A DNA stretch of 64,000 nucleotides from Gemmatimonadota bacterium (GCA_003152485.1 PMAE01000065.1:34098-98097); one strand, 5' to 3'; shown: positions 8,720 to 17,799, counted from the stretch's first letter. Notes: a model not told the origin generated them from the letters alone. A program made the numbers and translations.

Positions 8720-11233
8720 ATGCTGTCCCGCGCGATGCGATCCATGACATTGGCCACTGCCTGCCTCACCGTGTCCCTCTCTGGGGTGCCCGCATCCACG
8801 GCGGGGGCCCAGGGCATGGTGATCGCCCGGAGTGGCGTGTGTATGCCACCAATGGTCTGCTCGACCGTCTGTCCCGTGCCAAACTGCGCTCCGATGATGG
8901 GACCGGCGGTCACGAGGACGAGCAGCCAGGTCGAGGCGATGCTCGCCGACCGGGTGGTCCACTACGAAGTGACGGAGACGTTCGTCAATCGGGGGCCGCG
9001 ACTCGCCGAGGCGGACTACGTGTTTCCACTGCCGGGGGGGGCAGCATTCCAAGATCTCCAGCTCTCGATCAACGGGGAACTTGTCGCTGGCGAGGCGCTG
9101 AACGCACACGATGCGCGCGGCGTCTACGAGGAAATCGTCCGGCGGTTGCGCGATCCGGCACTGGTGGAATGGATGGGCACCGGCATGCTACGGGCCCGCA
9201 TCTTCCCACTCGCGCCCGGTGAAGTGAAGAAAGTCGTCGTGCGCTTTCAGACCGTTGCCCAGCGCGAAGGCGATGCGATTCGGATCGACTATGTCGGCGC
9301 GGGGGCGCCCGATCCACGATCAGCCGGCGGGATACCGGTCGGGTATCTGATCGACCCGCGCGCGACTCGGCGGAACGGGACCGGGGGGACCGACGAGGGC
9401 GCCGACACGGGGCCGGACGGGACTCCGGCGTCGTTCTTCACGCTGACCTATCGCGCGGCGGATGGGTTCGGCACCCCGTACTCGCCGACGCATGCGCTGA
9501 CTGCGGCCCGCGACGGCGATCGCCGGTCCGTTCGGATCGACGGGTCCACGCGCGACGTCACGATCCTCCTGCCGATCACCCACTCGTCGGCCGCGGCGGT
9601 CACGATGCTGCCCTACGCGACCGGTGATGGGCCCGGCTTCGCGCTCATCACCGTGGCGCCGCCGGCCGTGCACGTAGCGCCGACGGCGCGCGATCTCACG
9701 TTTGTGCTCGATGTGTCGGGGTCCATGAGCGGGCGCAAGCTCGAGCAAGCGCGCGCCGCGGGGCGGCAAATGCTCGCCACGCTGACGCCGCGCGACCGCT
9801 TCCGACTGATCGACTTCTCGACTGACGTGCGGACCTTTCGCGATCAGTTCGAGACCGCCACTCCGGAACACTTGCGGGACGCGGAACGGTATCTGGACCA
9901 ACTCGAGGCCGAAGGGTCCACGAACATCGAAGCGGCGTTGCTCGCGGCGCTCACCGTGCCGCCGGAGGATGGCACCACGCCTCCGGATGGGACGCGATTG
10001 CCGCTCACGCTGTTCATCACCGATGGCGAGCCCACGATCGGCCAGCGCAGTGCGCCGGCGCTGGTGTCCCAAGCGGTCGCGGTGCTGGGTCGCACGCGTC
10101 TGTTCACCTTCGGGTTGGGGGGCGATGTCAACAGCTCGCTGCTCGAACAGCTCGCGCTGCAGGGGCACGGTACCGCGCAGTTCGTCCGTCCCGACGAGTC
10201 CGTCGAGCGTGCGGTATCGCTCGTCGCGAGCCGGCTGACCAACCCGGTGATCACCGACGTTTCGGTCACTGCCGACGGCGTACGACTGACGCGGATCCTC
10301 CCGGGACTGCCGGTGGATCTGTTCGCCGGACAGGATCTCGTCCTGCTGGCACGGTACCAGGGCAGCGGTCCGTCGCAGCTCCACTTCACGGGGCACACGG
10401 CGAACGGTCCCGTGTCGTGGTCGTCGGCCGTGACATTTCCTGAGCGTGAGCGCGCGAACCCCTTCGTGGCGAGATTGTGGGCGACACAGCAGATCGGGTA
10501 TCTCGAAGCGGAGCGGCACCGCGTGGGCGCGTCGCCCGAGTTGGACGCGGAGCTGGCGAGCCTGGGCGAGCGCTATGGCATCCCGACGGAATTGACGTCC
10601 TATCTCGTGCGTGAGCCCGCCACGACGGCCAATGGGCAACCGGTGCCGGCGCCGCCGATGCAGTTTGGGCAGGCGATGTCACAAGACGGTCAGCGCCTCG
10701 CGCGGAAGAGCAGTGGTGCAGCGGCGCCGACCATGGTTGGGGCGCCGACGGTCGCCGCGCAGCTCGGCGGACCGGTCGACCAAATCGCTCGCGATCGACT
10801 GAGCGGGGGCCGCCGAGAAGCATATCTCGACGCAAAGCAAGCGTCGGTCCAGCGCGCGACGATTACTCTGAGCGCCGACAGCGCGGCACCGTCGTCGGGA
10901 ATGGCATCCGGCGTGGCCGGCGTCGGTCAGGCGGGTGGGACAGTCGTCACGACCGCGAGCGTCCGCCATATCGGCGAGCGGACGTTCGTGAGACGGGACA
11001 GCGTGTGGGCCGACACGCGATATCAGGAAACGGCGGGACTGCGCGTGGTCCGCGTGCAGGCGTTTTCGGATGCCTATTTCGCGCTCGCGCAGCTCGTGCC
11101 CGACCTCCGGGATGCCTTCGCGATCGGCGACCGTGTGCTGGTGGCGGGCAGGGCCGTCGCCGTCGAGGTGACCCCCGCCGGTGTGACTCGGCTCTCGGAC
11201 GCGGACGTAGCGGCTGTGCGGACAGGGTGGTAG
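8720..11233 (+). CDS. exported VIT and von Willebrand factor A domain protein
   Basis: Large surface or periplasmic protein, 837 aa from ATG 8720. The ORF track extends it 92 residues upstream, but GGGGAG sits 6 bases before this ATG and a signal peptide follows (MTLATACLTVSLSGVPAST). Next comes a short Cys-rich patch (CMPPMVCSTVCPVPNC), then a VIT domain (~residues 70-175, FVNRGPRLAEADYVFPLP, ARIFPLAPGE). A vWA domain (~325-500) follows with an intact metal-ion adhesion motif DVSGSMSG and a later TDGEPTIG. The C-terminal third is low in recognisable motifs. VIT-vWA pairs occur in inter-alpha-trypsin-like and bacterial adhesion or stress proteins. It ends 9 bases before an ECF sigma gene and probably shares its operon. 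Confidence 0.85.
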   Translation: MLSRAMRSMTLATACLTVSLSGVPASTAGAQGMVIARSGVCMPPMVCSTVCPVPNCAPMMGPAVTRTSSQVEAMLADRVVHYEVTETFVNRGPRLAEADYVFPLPGGAAFQDLQLSINGELVAGEALNAHDARGVYEEIVRRLRDPALVEWMGTGMLRARIFPLAPGEVKKVVVRFQTVAQREGDAIRIDYVGAGAPDPRSAGGIPVGYLIDPRATRRNGTGGTDEGADTGPDGTPASFFTLTYRAADGFGTPYSPTHALTAARDGDRRSVRIDGSTRDVTILLPITHSSAAAVTMLPYATGDGPGFALITVAPPAVHVAPTARDLTFVLDVSGSMSGRKLEQARAAGRQMLATLTPRDRFRLIDFSTDVRTFRDQFETATPEHLRDAERYLDQLEAEGSTNIEAALLAALTVPPEDGTTPPDGTRLPLTLFITDGEPTIGQRSAPALVSQAVAVLGRTRLFTFGLGGDVNSSLLEQLALQGHGTAQFVRPDESVERAVSLVASRLTNPVITDVSVTADGVRLTRILPGLPVDLFAGQDLVLLARYQGSGPSQLHFTGHTANGPVSWSSAVTFPERERANPFVARLWATQQIGYLEAERHRVGASPELDAELASLGERYGIPTELTSYLVREPATTANGQPVPAPPMQFGQAMSQDGQRLARKSSGAAAPTMVGAPTVAAQLGGPVDQIARDRLSGGRREAYLDAKQASVQRATITLSADSAAPSSGMASGVAGVGQAGGTVVTTASVRHIGERTFVRRDSVWADTRYQETAGLRVVRVQAFSDAYFALAQLVPDLRDAFAIGDRVLVAGRAVAVEVTPAGVTRLSDADVAAVRTGW

Positions 11234-11242
11234 AGTCGCCGC

Positions 11243-11773
11243 ATGGGGGACGTCGACCGGCTGTTCCGCGCGTACCACGCTCCGCTCGTCCGATATTTGA
11301 CGCGGCGGCTCGGGGATCGCGACTGGGCGGATGAGGTGGCACAGGAGACCTTTCTCAGGGCCTTGCGCCAGGAGACGATCGTGAACGAGCGGGCATGGCT
11401 GTTCGCGGTGGCCACCAACCTGGTGCGAGACGAGGCGCGCAAAGACGCCCGGCGCCGGCGCCACCTCGCGTTGTTGGCCGAAGCGGAGCGCGACACCGTC
11501 AGCGAGCAGCCGGAGACGTCCGCGGAGCGGGCGCAGGAGGCGGCACTCGCCCGCCGTGCGGTGGAAGCGCTGGCGGAGCGAGACCGATTGGCGCTCCTGA
11601 TGCGCGAAGAGGGGTTGGACTATCCGGAGATCGCGGAAGCCCTCGGGCTTTCCGTCGGGTCGGTGGGCACGACACTGGCGCGAGCGCGCCGGCGATTAGC
11701 GGAGACGTACGAGGCCATGCAGCGCGAGGCCGATGCGCGGCAGGCACGGCGAGGGACATATGGCACACCCTGA
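11243..11773 (+). CDS. ECF-family RNA polymerase sigma factor
   Basis: Alternative sigma factor of 176 aa with the two-domain ECF layout. Region 2 (~residues 5-70) contains YHAPLVRYLTRRLGD and the DEVAQETFLRAL helix. Region 4 (~105-160) contains a helix-turn-helix, LDYPEIAEALGLSVGSVGTT, that would read the -35 element. It directly follows the VIT-vWA gene and overlaps the anti-sigma gene by 14 bases, the usual arrangement for a sigma/anti-sigma pair under co-translation. Such operons are often autoregulated; I could not identify the promoter it would recognise. Confidence 0.92.
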   Translation: MGDVDRLFRAYHAPLVRYLTRRLGDRDWADEVAQETFLRALRQETIVNERAWLFAVATNLVRDEARKDARRRRHLALLAEAERDTVSEQPETSAERAQEAALARRAVEALAERDRLALLMREEGLDYPEIAEALGLSVGSVGTTLARARRRLAETYEAMQREADARQARRGTYGTP

Positions 11774-12989
11774 GAACGGCCACGGAGCCGGGGCGCGCGA
11801 CCACATCGACGAAGGGATGGCGCACGCGTGGCTCGACGGCCAACTGTCGGCCGATGACGCGGCGCGCGTCGAGGCGCATATCGCGGGGTGCGGTGCGTGC
11901 GCGGCGCGTGTCGCGGAGGCCCGCGGGTTCGTTGCCGCGTCATCGCGGATTCTCACGGGTTTGGATGACGTGCCGGGGCAGGTCGTGGCGCGAGCGAGGC
12001 CGCGCGTACGGATCTGGCAGGTGCGGGCCGCGGCGGCGGTGGTCGTCGTGGCGTTGGGCGCGGCCGCGGTGTTGAGTGATCCCAGTCGAGTGAGCGAGTT
12101 GCGGCGCGTGGCGGGTCTGGGGGTGAAGCTGGATTCAGCGCCTGTGACGCGCGACCGCGCGGGAGTGGACACAGCGCGGCGCGCGACTGACGCGGCGGCG
12201 GCTCCAGCGGTGCCATCTCCCCCTCCGGCACCCCTGGCGCAAGTGCCGTCGCAGTCGAGTCCGTCGATGAAGAAGACGATGGTCGGGCCGCGTCATGATG
12301 ACAATTTGGAGGCGCGAGCCAAGCAGGACGTCGCATCGCGAGCCGCGGTACGCAGCCCCGCAGGGGGCGCGGACGGGGGCGTGGTGGCGTTGTCGAGTGC
12401 CGTCGGAGGCGCTTCGGCAGTGGGCGACCAATTGAAGCGTGCTGAGCGGAAGAACGCCGCGCAGATGGCCGCCGCGCCGGCGCCGCCGCTGCCGGCGGCG
12501 GCCGACAGCGTGGCGCGCGACAGTATGGGCACGGTCCGATCATTCCAACGGGAGGCATACGCCGCGCGCACGTCGGCACAGGCGGTGGCGCCGCCGGTGG
12601 CCCGGAGGGGCTACGCCGATACGGCCAGCGCGACGGATGGCGCCAGCGGGTCAAATCCGGGTCGCACGCATGCATACCGGACGTGTGCCGGTCGCGTCGT
12701 GTCGGTCCCCGTGGGCGTGTCGAGCGCGGGCGCGGGGTCGGTAGCGACCGCGGTCCGATTGGACTCGACACGAAGTGGCGCTGCGCGCGGCGGGTTTGTC
12801 GTGACATCGGCGCTCGACGACGGCGCGATTGCGGGGGCGGCCTGGCTTCCGATCAATGGGGATTCAGCGCTTGTCTCGATGACTGCCCCCCACGACAGCA
12901 CGATCGTACCCAGTGTCGATGCGACGCCAGCGGGCAAAACAGATGCATCGCACGTGATCACCGTGCGCGTGGCCTGCGTCACGCCGTAA
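11760..12989 (+). CDS. membrane anti-sigma factor with zinc-finger domain
   Basis: Partner and inhibitor of the ECF sigma factor just upstream, 409 aa from ATG 11760. The first ~50 residues form a putative zinc-binding anti-sigma domain with the HxxxCxxC motif in HIAGCGACAARV. One membrane span follows (~residues 82-105, VRAAAAVVVVALGAAAVL). The remaining ~300 residues would be periplasmic and are Ala/Ser/Pro-rich, with a short folded-looking end (YRTCAGRVVSVPVG to VRVACVTP) holding two cysteines. This long outer part is larger than in simple ZAS proteins and may sense the envelope signal. The stop codon is the first TAA of a 12-base tandem repeat. Confidence 0.82.
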   Translation: MAHPENGHGAGARDHIDEGMAHAWLDGQLSADDAARVEAHIAGCGACAARVAEARGFVAASSRILTGLDDVPGQVVARARPRVRIWQVRAAAAVVVVALGAAAVLSDPSRVSELRRVAGLGVKLDSAPVTRDRAGVDTARRATDAAAAPAVPSPPPAPLAQVPSQSSPSMKKTMVGPRHDDNLEARAKQDVASRAAVRSPAGGADGGVVALSSAVGGASAVGDQLKRAERKNAAQMAAAPAPPLPAAADSVARDSMGTVRSFQREAYAARTSAQAVAPPVARRGYADTASATDGASGSNPGRTHAYRTCAGRVVSVPVGVSSAGAGSVATAVRLDSTRSGAARGGFVVTSALDDGAIAGAAWLPINGDSALVSMTAPHDSTIVPSVDATPAGKTDASHVITVRVACVTP

Positions 12990-13094
12990 CGATCGCTGTA
13001 ACGATCGCTGTAACGATCGCTGTAACGATCGCTGTAACGATCGCTGTAACGATCGCTGTAACCATCGCTGTAACGACCGGTGTAACGATCGCCG
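12987..13094. repeat. 12-bp tandem repeat TAACGATCGCTG, nine copies
   Basis: Nine head-to-tail copies of TAACGATCGCTG: the first six identical, the last three with one or two changes (TAACCATCGCTG, TAACGACCGGTG, TAACGATCGCCG). The array begins with the stop codon of the anti-sigma gene and fills the gap to the convergent ABC permease gene. Because the unit is a multiple of three, every copy places a TAA in frame with the anti-sigma gene. Most units carry the palindrome CGATCG. There are no spacers, so it is not a CRISPR. Confidence 0.95.
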
Positions 13095-13107
13095 TCGAGA
13101 TCGCGGG

Positions 13108-15015
13108 TTACGGTTGCGGCAAGATGGCCGACGCATCCGTGGAGTCGAACCAGCGGCCCAGCCACTGAATGCCGACCGTTAGCTCGAGCACCGCGACGGC
13201 GGCGCCCGCGACGACGCCGGCCACCAGGGCCAGTGCGCTGGGTGGTCCCTCCCCGGTCATCGGGATGATGACCGCAAACGCTGCGAAGGTCGGCGGTATG
13301 AGCAGAATGGTGAGGCCCAACAGCGACGCGCCGACCGTGAGGATACGTTGGCCAAACACTTCGAGCCCACCGGTGCCCGTGCCGCCGAGCCGGATCCACG
13401 CCGGGAACAACAGGGCCGCGGTGTTCTGGACGAAGAGGCTCGCGCAGTTGACGAACGGCAGCGCCGCGAATCCGATCAGGAACTCCGCGTCGCGGCTCAG
13501 GATGGACGCGTAGTAGGGGAGCCGGCCTGGCGCCACCGCGGCGGGCACGGTGGTCCACGTGAGCAAACCATACGCGCCGATCATTAGCAGCCACTGGGCG
13601 ACCGTGAGCGCCAACGCCGACGACGCGATCTCGGCGAACACCAGTGAGGTCCCACTCAGCGGCAGCGTGCGGAGCACATCGAGGTGAAGGAGGTCTTGTC
13701 GCAAATCGTTTCGGACCGTGAGGGGTCCCATCACGACCATGAACGCGGTGGCGGTGAGCGCCAGCGTCGCGAGCATCGCGGTGCTCCCGCGGAGTGCGGT
13801 CTCGCCGAGCAGGCCGGCTTGCCAGAAGATGCTGATGATGACGCCGAGGGCGATGAGGACGATGAAGATGGTCCGGAAGCGGATCCCGCGAATCAGTGCC
13901 AGCGTGTTCTTCCACAGCACCGCCACCGCGGGATCGCCGGTCGGCGCCAGAGGGAGCATGATGCGGCGCACGTGGGTCGCCGGTGGAGCGGGGCGCCGCG
14001 TACCGCTGACGGCGGTGAATGACCCGCTCACCTTGGCGATGGAGCCGCTGACGCTGTCGACGACGCTCGCGGTGGGGAGCGCGGCGCCGGCTCCTCGGGC
14101 GCGGAGCGCGGCGAGGCGGAGTGCCCGGCGCGCGGATGCCTCGACCGCTGCGTCTTCGAACACGGCATCCGCGCGCAACACCCACAGCATGTGCATCACG
14201 AGCAGCAGTACCGCGGGCCAGATCGCGGCGAGCCACATGCGCGGCGTGGCCGCGTACGATGCCGCCAGCACCGCACGAAAGGGCCACAGCACTGCGCTCG
14301 GGAGTGGCGCGCGGAGCGCGGTCCCCACGTGGATCAGAGCCGCGGGTAGCTCTTCGATGGATCGGGTGCCCGGCCATGCGCGCAACACGGTCGCGAGCAG
14401 GATGGCGACGCCCGTCCCGACGATGAGGATCGGGGGCGCGTTGCGACGAAGTCCGCGGCCCCGCTGGAGCGCGCCGGCCCGCACGAGCCCGGCCGCCATC
14501 TGGTGGAGTGACAACACCGAGAAGAACACCCAGAGCGAGATCATGCGCAGCGGGGAAGCGAGCCGCGCCCCCGCCCCGTGGACGATGACCGCGACGAAGA
14601 ACGCGCTCGCCAGCAATCCGATCTGCAATCGCCAGATCTTGTAGAAGATGAGTTGGCGGCGCGACATCGGCGCGGGAAACAGGAACTGGAGCTCGGCGCC
14701 GGAGAACGCGAGTGCGGAGTTCGTGCTTCCGATCAGCCACCACTTGGCGACCAGGAGGGCGAATCCACAGGCGGTCAGCGCTTCGATCGCCTTGAGGCTC
14801 CCGGGTCCGGACGATCCGGGCAGCACGGAACCGACGCCGGCCGTCGGCCGGTAGAGCAAGAAGACCAGGTACGTGATCGCGACCGCGACGGCGACCAGAT
14901 AGCGCGGCGACCGCAGGCGGCGCGCTTGCGCGGCGAACCGGTTGCGGAGCGTCCGCGACGCGAGAAACGCGAGCGCGGCCGATGGCCCTCCCTCGCGCGC
15001 ATCCCCACCTGTCAC
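13108..15015 (-). CDS. ABC-2 type transporter, permease protein
   Basis: Large integral membrane subunit of an ABC exporter, 635 aa from a GTG at 15015. The ORF track joins it to an out-of-frame stretch that overlaps the ATPase gene. The chosen GTG overlaps the ATPase stop as GTGA, which fits translational coupling, and the protein then reads ALAFLASRTLRNRF. It is rich in hydrophobic spans (e.g. YLVAVAVAITYLVFLL, GRGL-flanked AILLATVLRAW, FIVLIALGVIISIFW, AFMVVMGPLTV) with a central cytosolic Ala/Arg-rich section near residues 230-310. Its substrate cannot be told. It ends next to the tandem repeat, convergent with the anti-sigma gene. Confidence 0.82.
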   Translation of the reverse strand: MTGGDAREGGPSAALAFLASRTLRNRFAAQARRLRSPRYLVAVAVAITYLVFLLYRPTAGVGSVLPGSSGPGSLKAIEALTACGFALLVAKWWLIGSTNSALAFSGAELQFLFPAPMSRRQLIFYKIWRLQIGLLASAFFVAVIVHGAGARLASPLRMISLWVFFSVLSLHQMAAGLVRAGALQRGRGLRRNAPPILIVGTGVAILLATVLRAWPGTRSIEELPAALIHVGTALRAPLPSAVLWPFRAVLAASYAATPRMWLAAIWPAVLLLVMHMLWVLRADAVFEDAAVEASARRALRLAALRARGAGAALPTASVVDSVSGSIAKVSGSFTAVSGTRRPAPPATHVRRIMLPLAPTGDPAVAVLWKNTLALIRGIRFRTIFIVLIALGVIISIFWQAGLLGETALRGSTAMLATLALTATAFMVVMGPLTVRNDLRQDLLHLDVLRTLPLSGTSLVFAEIASSALALTVAQWLLMIGAYGLLTWTTVPAAVAPGRLPYYASILSRDAEFLIGFAALPFVNCASLFVQNTAALLFPAWIRLGGTGTGGLEVFGQRILTVGASLLGLTILLIPPTFAAFAVIIPMTGEGPPSALALVAGVVAGAAVAVLELTVGIQWLGRWFDSTDASAILPQP

Positions 15016-15743
15016 GTGGGCGGGGTATCTCCGGTCAGTGCCAGGAACACTTCCTCGAGCCCGCGACCGGCCAGCTCGGGTCGTTCGGCCATGATGGACG
15101 CCATCGAGCCGTACGCGACTCGATGGCCGCGCACGAGCACGAGGATATGCGTGCACAGTTCCTCGACGAGGTGCAGCAAGTGCGAGCTCAAGACGACCGA
15201 CGCGCCGTCGCGCGCGCGCTGCGCGATCGTGGCCTTCATCTTCCGGATGCCCGCCGGGTCCAGTCCCGTGAGAGGCTCGTCGAGGATGAGCGCGGAAGGC
15301 GAGTGCAGGAGCCCGCACGCGATGGCCAGCTTCTGGCGCATCCCACGCGACAGCTCCGCGGGGAGCGCGTTGCGTTTGTCGAGGAGCTCGAGCTCGCCAA
15401 GCAGCGGGCCGGCGCGCGCCGCCGCGTCGGCCACCTGGTAGAGCCGGGCGATGAATTGCAGATGTTCGTCGACCGTGAGGTACTCGAACAACTGGGGCTC
15501 GTCGGGGATGAACGCGAGCGCGGCTTTGGCCTGGCGAGGCGCGGTGGCGAGATCGGCGTCCGCAATGCGAATCGACCCGCGCGTGGGAATGATAATTCCC
15601 GAGAGGCAGCGAAGCGTGGTAGTCTTGCCCGCGCCGTTGGGCCCCACCAGCCCCATGACCTCGCCGGGTGCCACGCGAAACGACAGGTCGTCCACCGCGA
15701 CCACGTCGCCATAGAGCTTGGTGAGACTGCTGACCTCGATCAC
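15012..15743 (-). CDS. ABC transporter ATP-binding protein
   Basis: Cytosolic ATPase of the exporter formed with the downstream permease, 243 aa. It has Walker A GPNGAGKTTT near residue 38, Q-loop region AFIPDEPQLFEYLTV, a signature-like LSRGMRQKLAIA near 135, Walker B ALILDEPLTGLD near 157 and the H-loop SSHLLH. The Arg in LSRGM (instead of LSGGQ) and the drug-exporter-like layout match ABC-2 exporters of the CcmA/NatA group. It is the first gene of a two-gene minus-strand unit and is divergent from the DoxX gene. Confidence 0.9.
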   Translation of the reverse strand: MIEVSSLTKLYGDVVAVDDLSFRVAPGEVMGLVGPNGAGKTTTLRCLSGIIIPTRGSIRIADADLATAPRQAKAALAFIPDEPQLFEYLTVDEHLQFIARLYQVADAAARAGPLLGELELLDKRNALPAELSRGMRQKLAIACGLLHSPSALILDEPLTGLDPAGIRKMKATIAQRARDGASVVLSSHLLHLVEELCTHILVLVRGHRVAYGSMASIMAERPELAGRGLEEVFLALTGDTPPT

Positions 15744-15958
15744 GCGGATAATCTACACCCGAGGGGGTGTCGGGCTCAGCGCCTGTCTTCCGACGCATGC
15801 CCGTGGCAGATCGCCCCTACGTCGACGATGTCGGTGTGTCCGTGCGATATTTGTGAGTCGGGTCATGACGGGGCCGCCGAGCATGGCTGGCCGATGACGC
15901 GCGCGGGTAGTTGCCGCATTTTCGACCGACCGACCTCCACCGGGAGATACCCCGACCC

Positions 15959-16402
15959 ATGACTGCACCCTCGTTCTCACTGTTGCACCCCGCCGACACC
16001 AAATCGCAGGGGACATTTCTGTCTCTGCTACGCGCCGTTGCGGGGCTTCTGTTCTTCATGCACGGCACGCAGAAGTTGTTTGCCGTGCCCAATAGCGGGA
16101 TAGGGCCTGGGGGGGGGCCGGTGCACCTGGCGTCGCTGTTCGGAGTTGCCGGTGTGATCGAGACCTTCGGGGGAGCGTTGATCTGCATGGGATTGTTCAC
16201 GCAGATCGCGGCGTTCATCGCGTCGGGTGAGATGGCCGTCGCGTACTTCAAGGTGCACAACCCCCGCTCGATGTTTCCGATCATCAATCGGGGAGAGGTG
16301 GTGGTGCTCTTCTGCTTCATTTTCCTGTACCTTGCCTTCGCCGGCGGCGGCGCCTACGGGCTCGATGCGATTCGGCGTAGGCGGACCACGACCAGCCCGT
16401 AA
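15959..16402 (+). CDS. DoxX family membrane protein
   Basis: Small membrane protein of 147 aa from ATG 15959, in the DoxX/DoxD family. Four hydrophobic segments are visible, starting with LLRAVAGLLFFMHGTQKLF, then LASLFGVAGVIETFGGALICMGLF, then IAAFIASGEMAVAY and VVVLFCFIFLYLAF. The motif FFMHGTQKLF is typical. Family members have been linked to redox homeostasis and quinone-type reactions, but the activity of most is unknown. Peroxiredoxin and DsbA-like genes follow downstream on the same strand, which fits a redox theme; the 183-base gap suggests a separate transcript. Confidence 0.85.
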   Translation: MTAPSFSLLHPADTKSQGTFLSLLRAVAGLLFFMHGTQKLFAVPNSGIGPGGGPVHLASLFGVAGVIETFGGALICMGLFTQIAAFIASGEMAVAYFKVHNPRSMFPIINRGEVVVLFCFIFLYLAFAGGGAYGLDAIRRRRTTTSP

Positions 16403-16585
16403 GCGAGCTGAGGTGATCGCGGTGGCGCCCTCGCCTGATACGATGGCCGGCGCCATGCAGTAGGTAGCGACGTGATGGTCGCACTCGCGACGACGACATC
16501 ACCTCCACGCACCGGTCCACGCACCGTTGCTACGGCTTCCAGCCGCGCCCCAACGCCACGCACTCACGGATAAGAGGAGAGCGCA

Positions 16586-17272
16586 ATGCCCGCCAAGAAA
16601 TCCCCACGTCCCGCCACCAAGTCCGGTGGTTCTCGGCGATCGAGCGCCCCGAGTGCAGCGCGCGCAGCGAGCGCACCACGCGTAACCGACGACTCGCCGC
16701 GATTGCTCCCCGCGGGGATGAAGGCGCCAGCGTTCACCTTGCGGAGTACCCCCGATCAATCCGTCTCGCTGAGCGACTTTCTGGGGCGGCCGGTGATCCT
16801 CGCGTTCTATCCGGCGGATTGGAGCCCCACCTGCGGCGACCAATTGGCACTCTACAACGAGGTGCTCCCCGAGTTCCAGCGGTTCAACGCGGAGTTGATC
16901 GGAATCTCCGTCGATGGCGCGTGGTGCCATGCGGCGTACGCTAAGGCCCGCAACTTCCACTTTCCGCTCCTTGCCGACTTCGAACCCAAAGGCGCAGTCG
17001 CGAAAGCCTACGGGGCGTACACCCCGACCGCTGGCATGAGCGGTCGGGCGCTCTTCGTCCTCGATGCCAAGGGGACGATCCGCTGGAGCTATCTCTCACC
17101 CATGGGCGTCAACCCGGGCGCGGATGGGATTCTGGCGGCGCTCGAGGGCTTGGCCGGAGAAACGCAGGCGGCGCGGCGCCCGACGGCGGCGGATGCACCC
17201 GCACGCGGTCCGGAGCGCACCGCACGACCGGCTCGACCTGCGGCCCAGACCTCGCGGCGCGAGGCGCGATGA
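16586..17272 (+). CDS. peroxiredoxin (AhpC/TSA family)
   Basis: Thiol peroxidase of 228 aa. The AhpC/TSA fold spans ~residues 45-190. The peroxidatic Cys lies in FYPADWSPTCGDQ, and a second Cys (DGAWCHAAYA) could be the resolving residue. The N-terminal ~40 residues and C-terminal ~40 residues are basic, Arg/Ala/Pro-rich tails absent from ordinary Prx proteins. The N-terminal MPAKKSPRPATKSG does not look like a signal peptide; the tails may mediate nucleic-acid or surface contacts. A purine-rich AGGAGAG lies just before the start. The stop overlaps the next gene as ATGA. Confidence 0.88.
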   Translation: MPAKKSPRPATKSGGSRRSSAPSAARAASAPRVTDDSPRLLPAGMKAPAFTLRSTPDQSVSLSDFLGRPVILAFYPADWSPTCGDQLALYNEVLPEFQRFNAELIGISVDGAWCHAAYAKARNFHFPLLADFEPKGAVAKAYGAYTPTAGMSGRALFVLDAKGTIRWSYLSPMGVNPGADGILAALEGLAGETQAARRPTAADAPARGPERTARPARPAAQTSRREAR

Positions 17273-17799
17273 GCGGACTCAAGCCTCCGGTCGGTGCCCA
17301 CGATCACGCGAAAGGCTCGGACACGGCGTCCGTCACTCTGGTCGAGTACGGCGACTACGAATGTCCGCACTGCGCGGTCGTGCATCCGATCGTGAAGGCG
17401 GTCCAGCGCCATTTCGGCCACCGTCTGCGGTTTGTCTTCCGCAACTTTCCCCTGACGCAAGTCCATCCCCACGCCGACCACGCCGCCGAAGCCGCGGAAG
17501 CCGCTGATCCGGCGGGGAAATATTGGGACATGCACGACGCGATCTTCGAACATCAGACCGCGATCACCGACCGCGATCTCGCGCGGTACGGCGAGCAGGT
17601 TGGGCTCGAGCCGGGTGTGATCGAGGATGCGCTCACCGCGCAGACCTACGCCGCACGCGTGCGGGCCGACTTCATGAGTGGCGTCCGGAGCGGCGTGAAC
17701 GGGACGCCGATGTTCTTCATCAACGGCGAGCAGTACCAGGGCGGGTATGACGCGGCGTCGTTGATCGCGGGGATCGAGGAGACAGCGGCTCGCGGCTAA
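17269..17799 (+). CDS. DsbA-family thioredoxin-like oxidoreductase
   Basis: Thioredoxin-fold protein of 176 aa with the active-site motif CPHC in VEYGDYECPHCAVVHP near residue 35. The helical DsbA-type insertion follows, and the cis-proline segment GVNGTPMFFINGEQY is near the C terminus. No signal peptide is present, so it is probably cytosolic, like the NhaA-associated DsbA-like domains. It is translationally coupled to the peroxiredoxin (ATGA overlap). It may act as its reductant or as a general thiol exchange protein; that partnership is inferred from position. Confidence 0.87.
   Translation: MSGLKPPVGAHDHAKGSDTASVTLVEYGDYECPHCAVVHPIVKAVQRHFGHRLRFVFRNFPLTQVHPHADHAAEAAEAADPAGKYWDMHDAIFEHQTAITDRDLARYGEQVGLEPGVIEDALTAQTYAARVRADFMSGVRSGVNGTPMFFINGEQYQGGYDAASLIAGIEETAARG

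Noticed and set aside
12987-13094. Tandem repeat as a CRISPR array
   Set aside because: Units of 12 bases are contiguous without spacers and no cas genes are present.
12611-14743. 710-aa minus-strand ORF with a RYSDRYSD repeat
   Set aside because: Most of it is the antisense or out-of-frame shadow of the ABC permease and anti-sigma genes; the repeat motif is only the translation of the 12-bp tandem array, and the Arg/Pro-rich composition is typical of shadows at high GC.
13108-15798. Single 896-aa ABC protein
   Set aside because: The first ~260 residues are out of frame with the true ATPase (15012-15743); the permease starts at GTG 15015 by a GTGA overlap.
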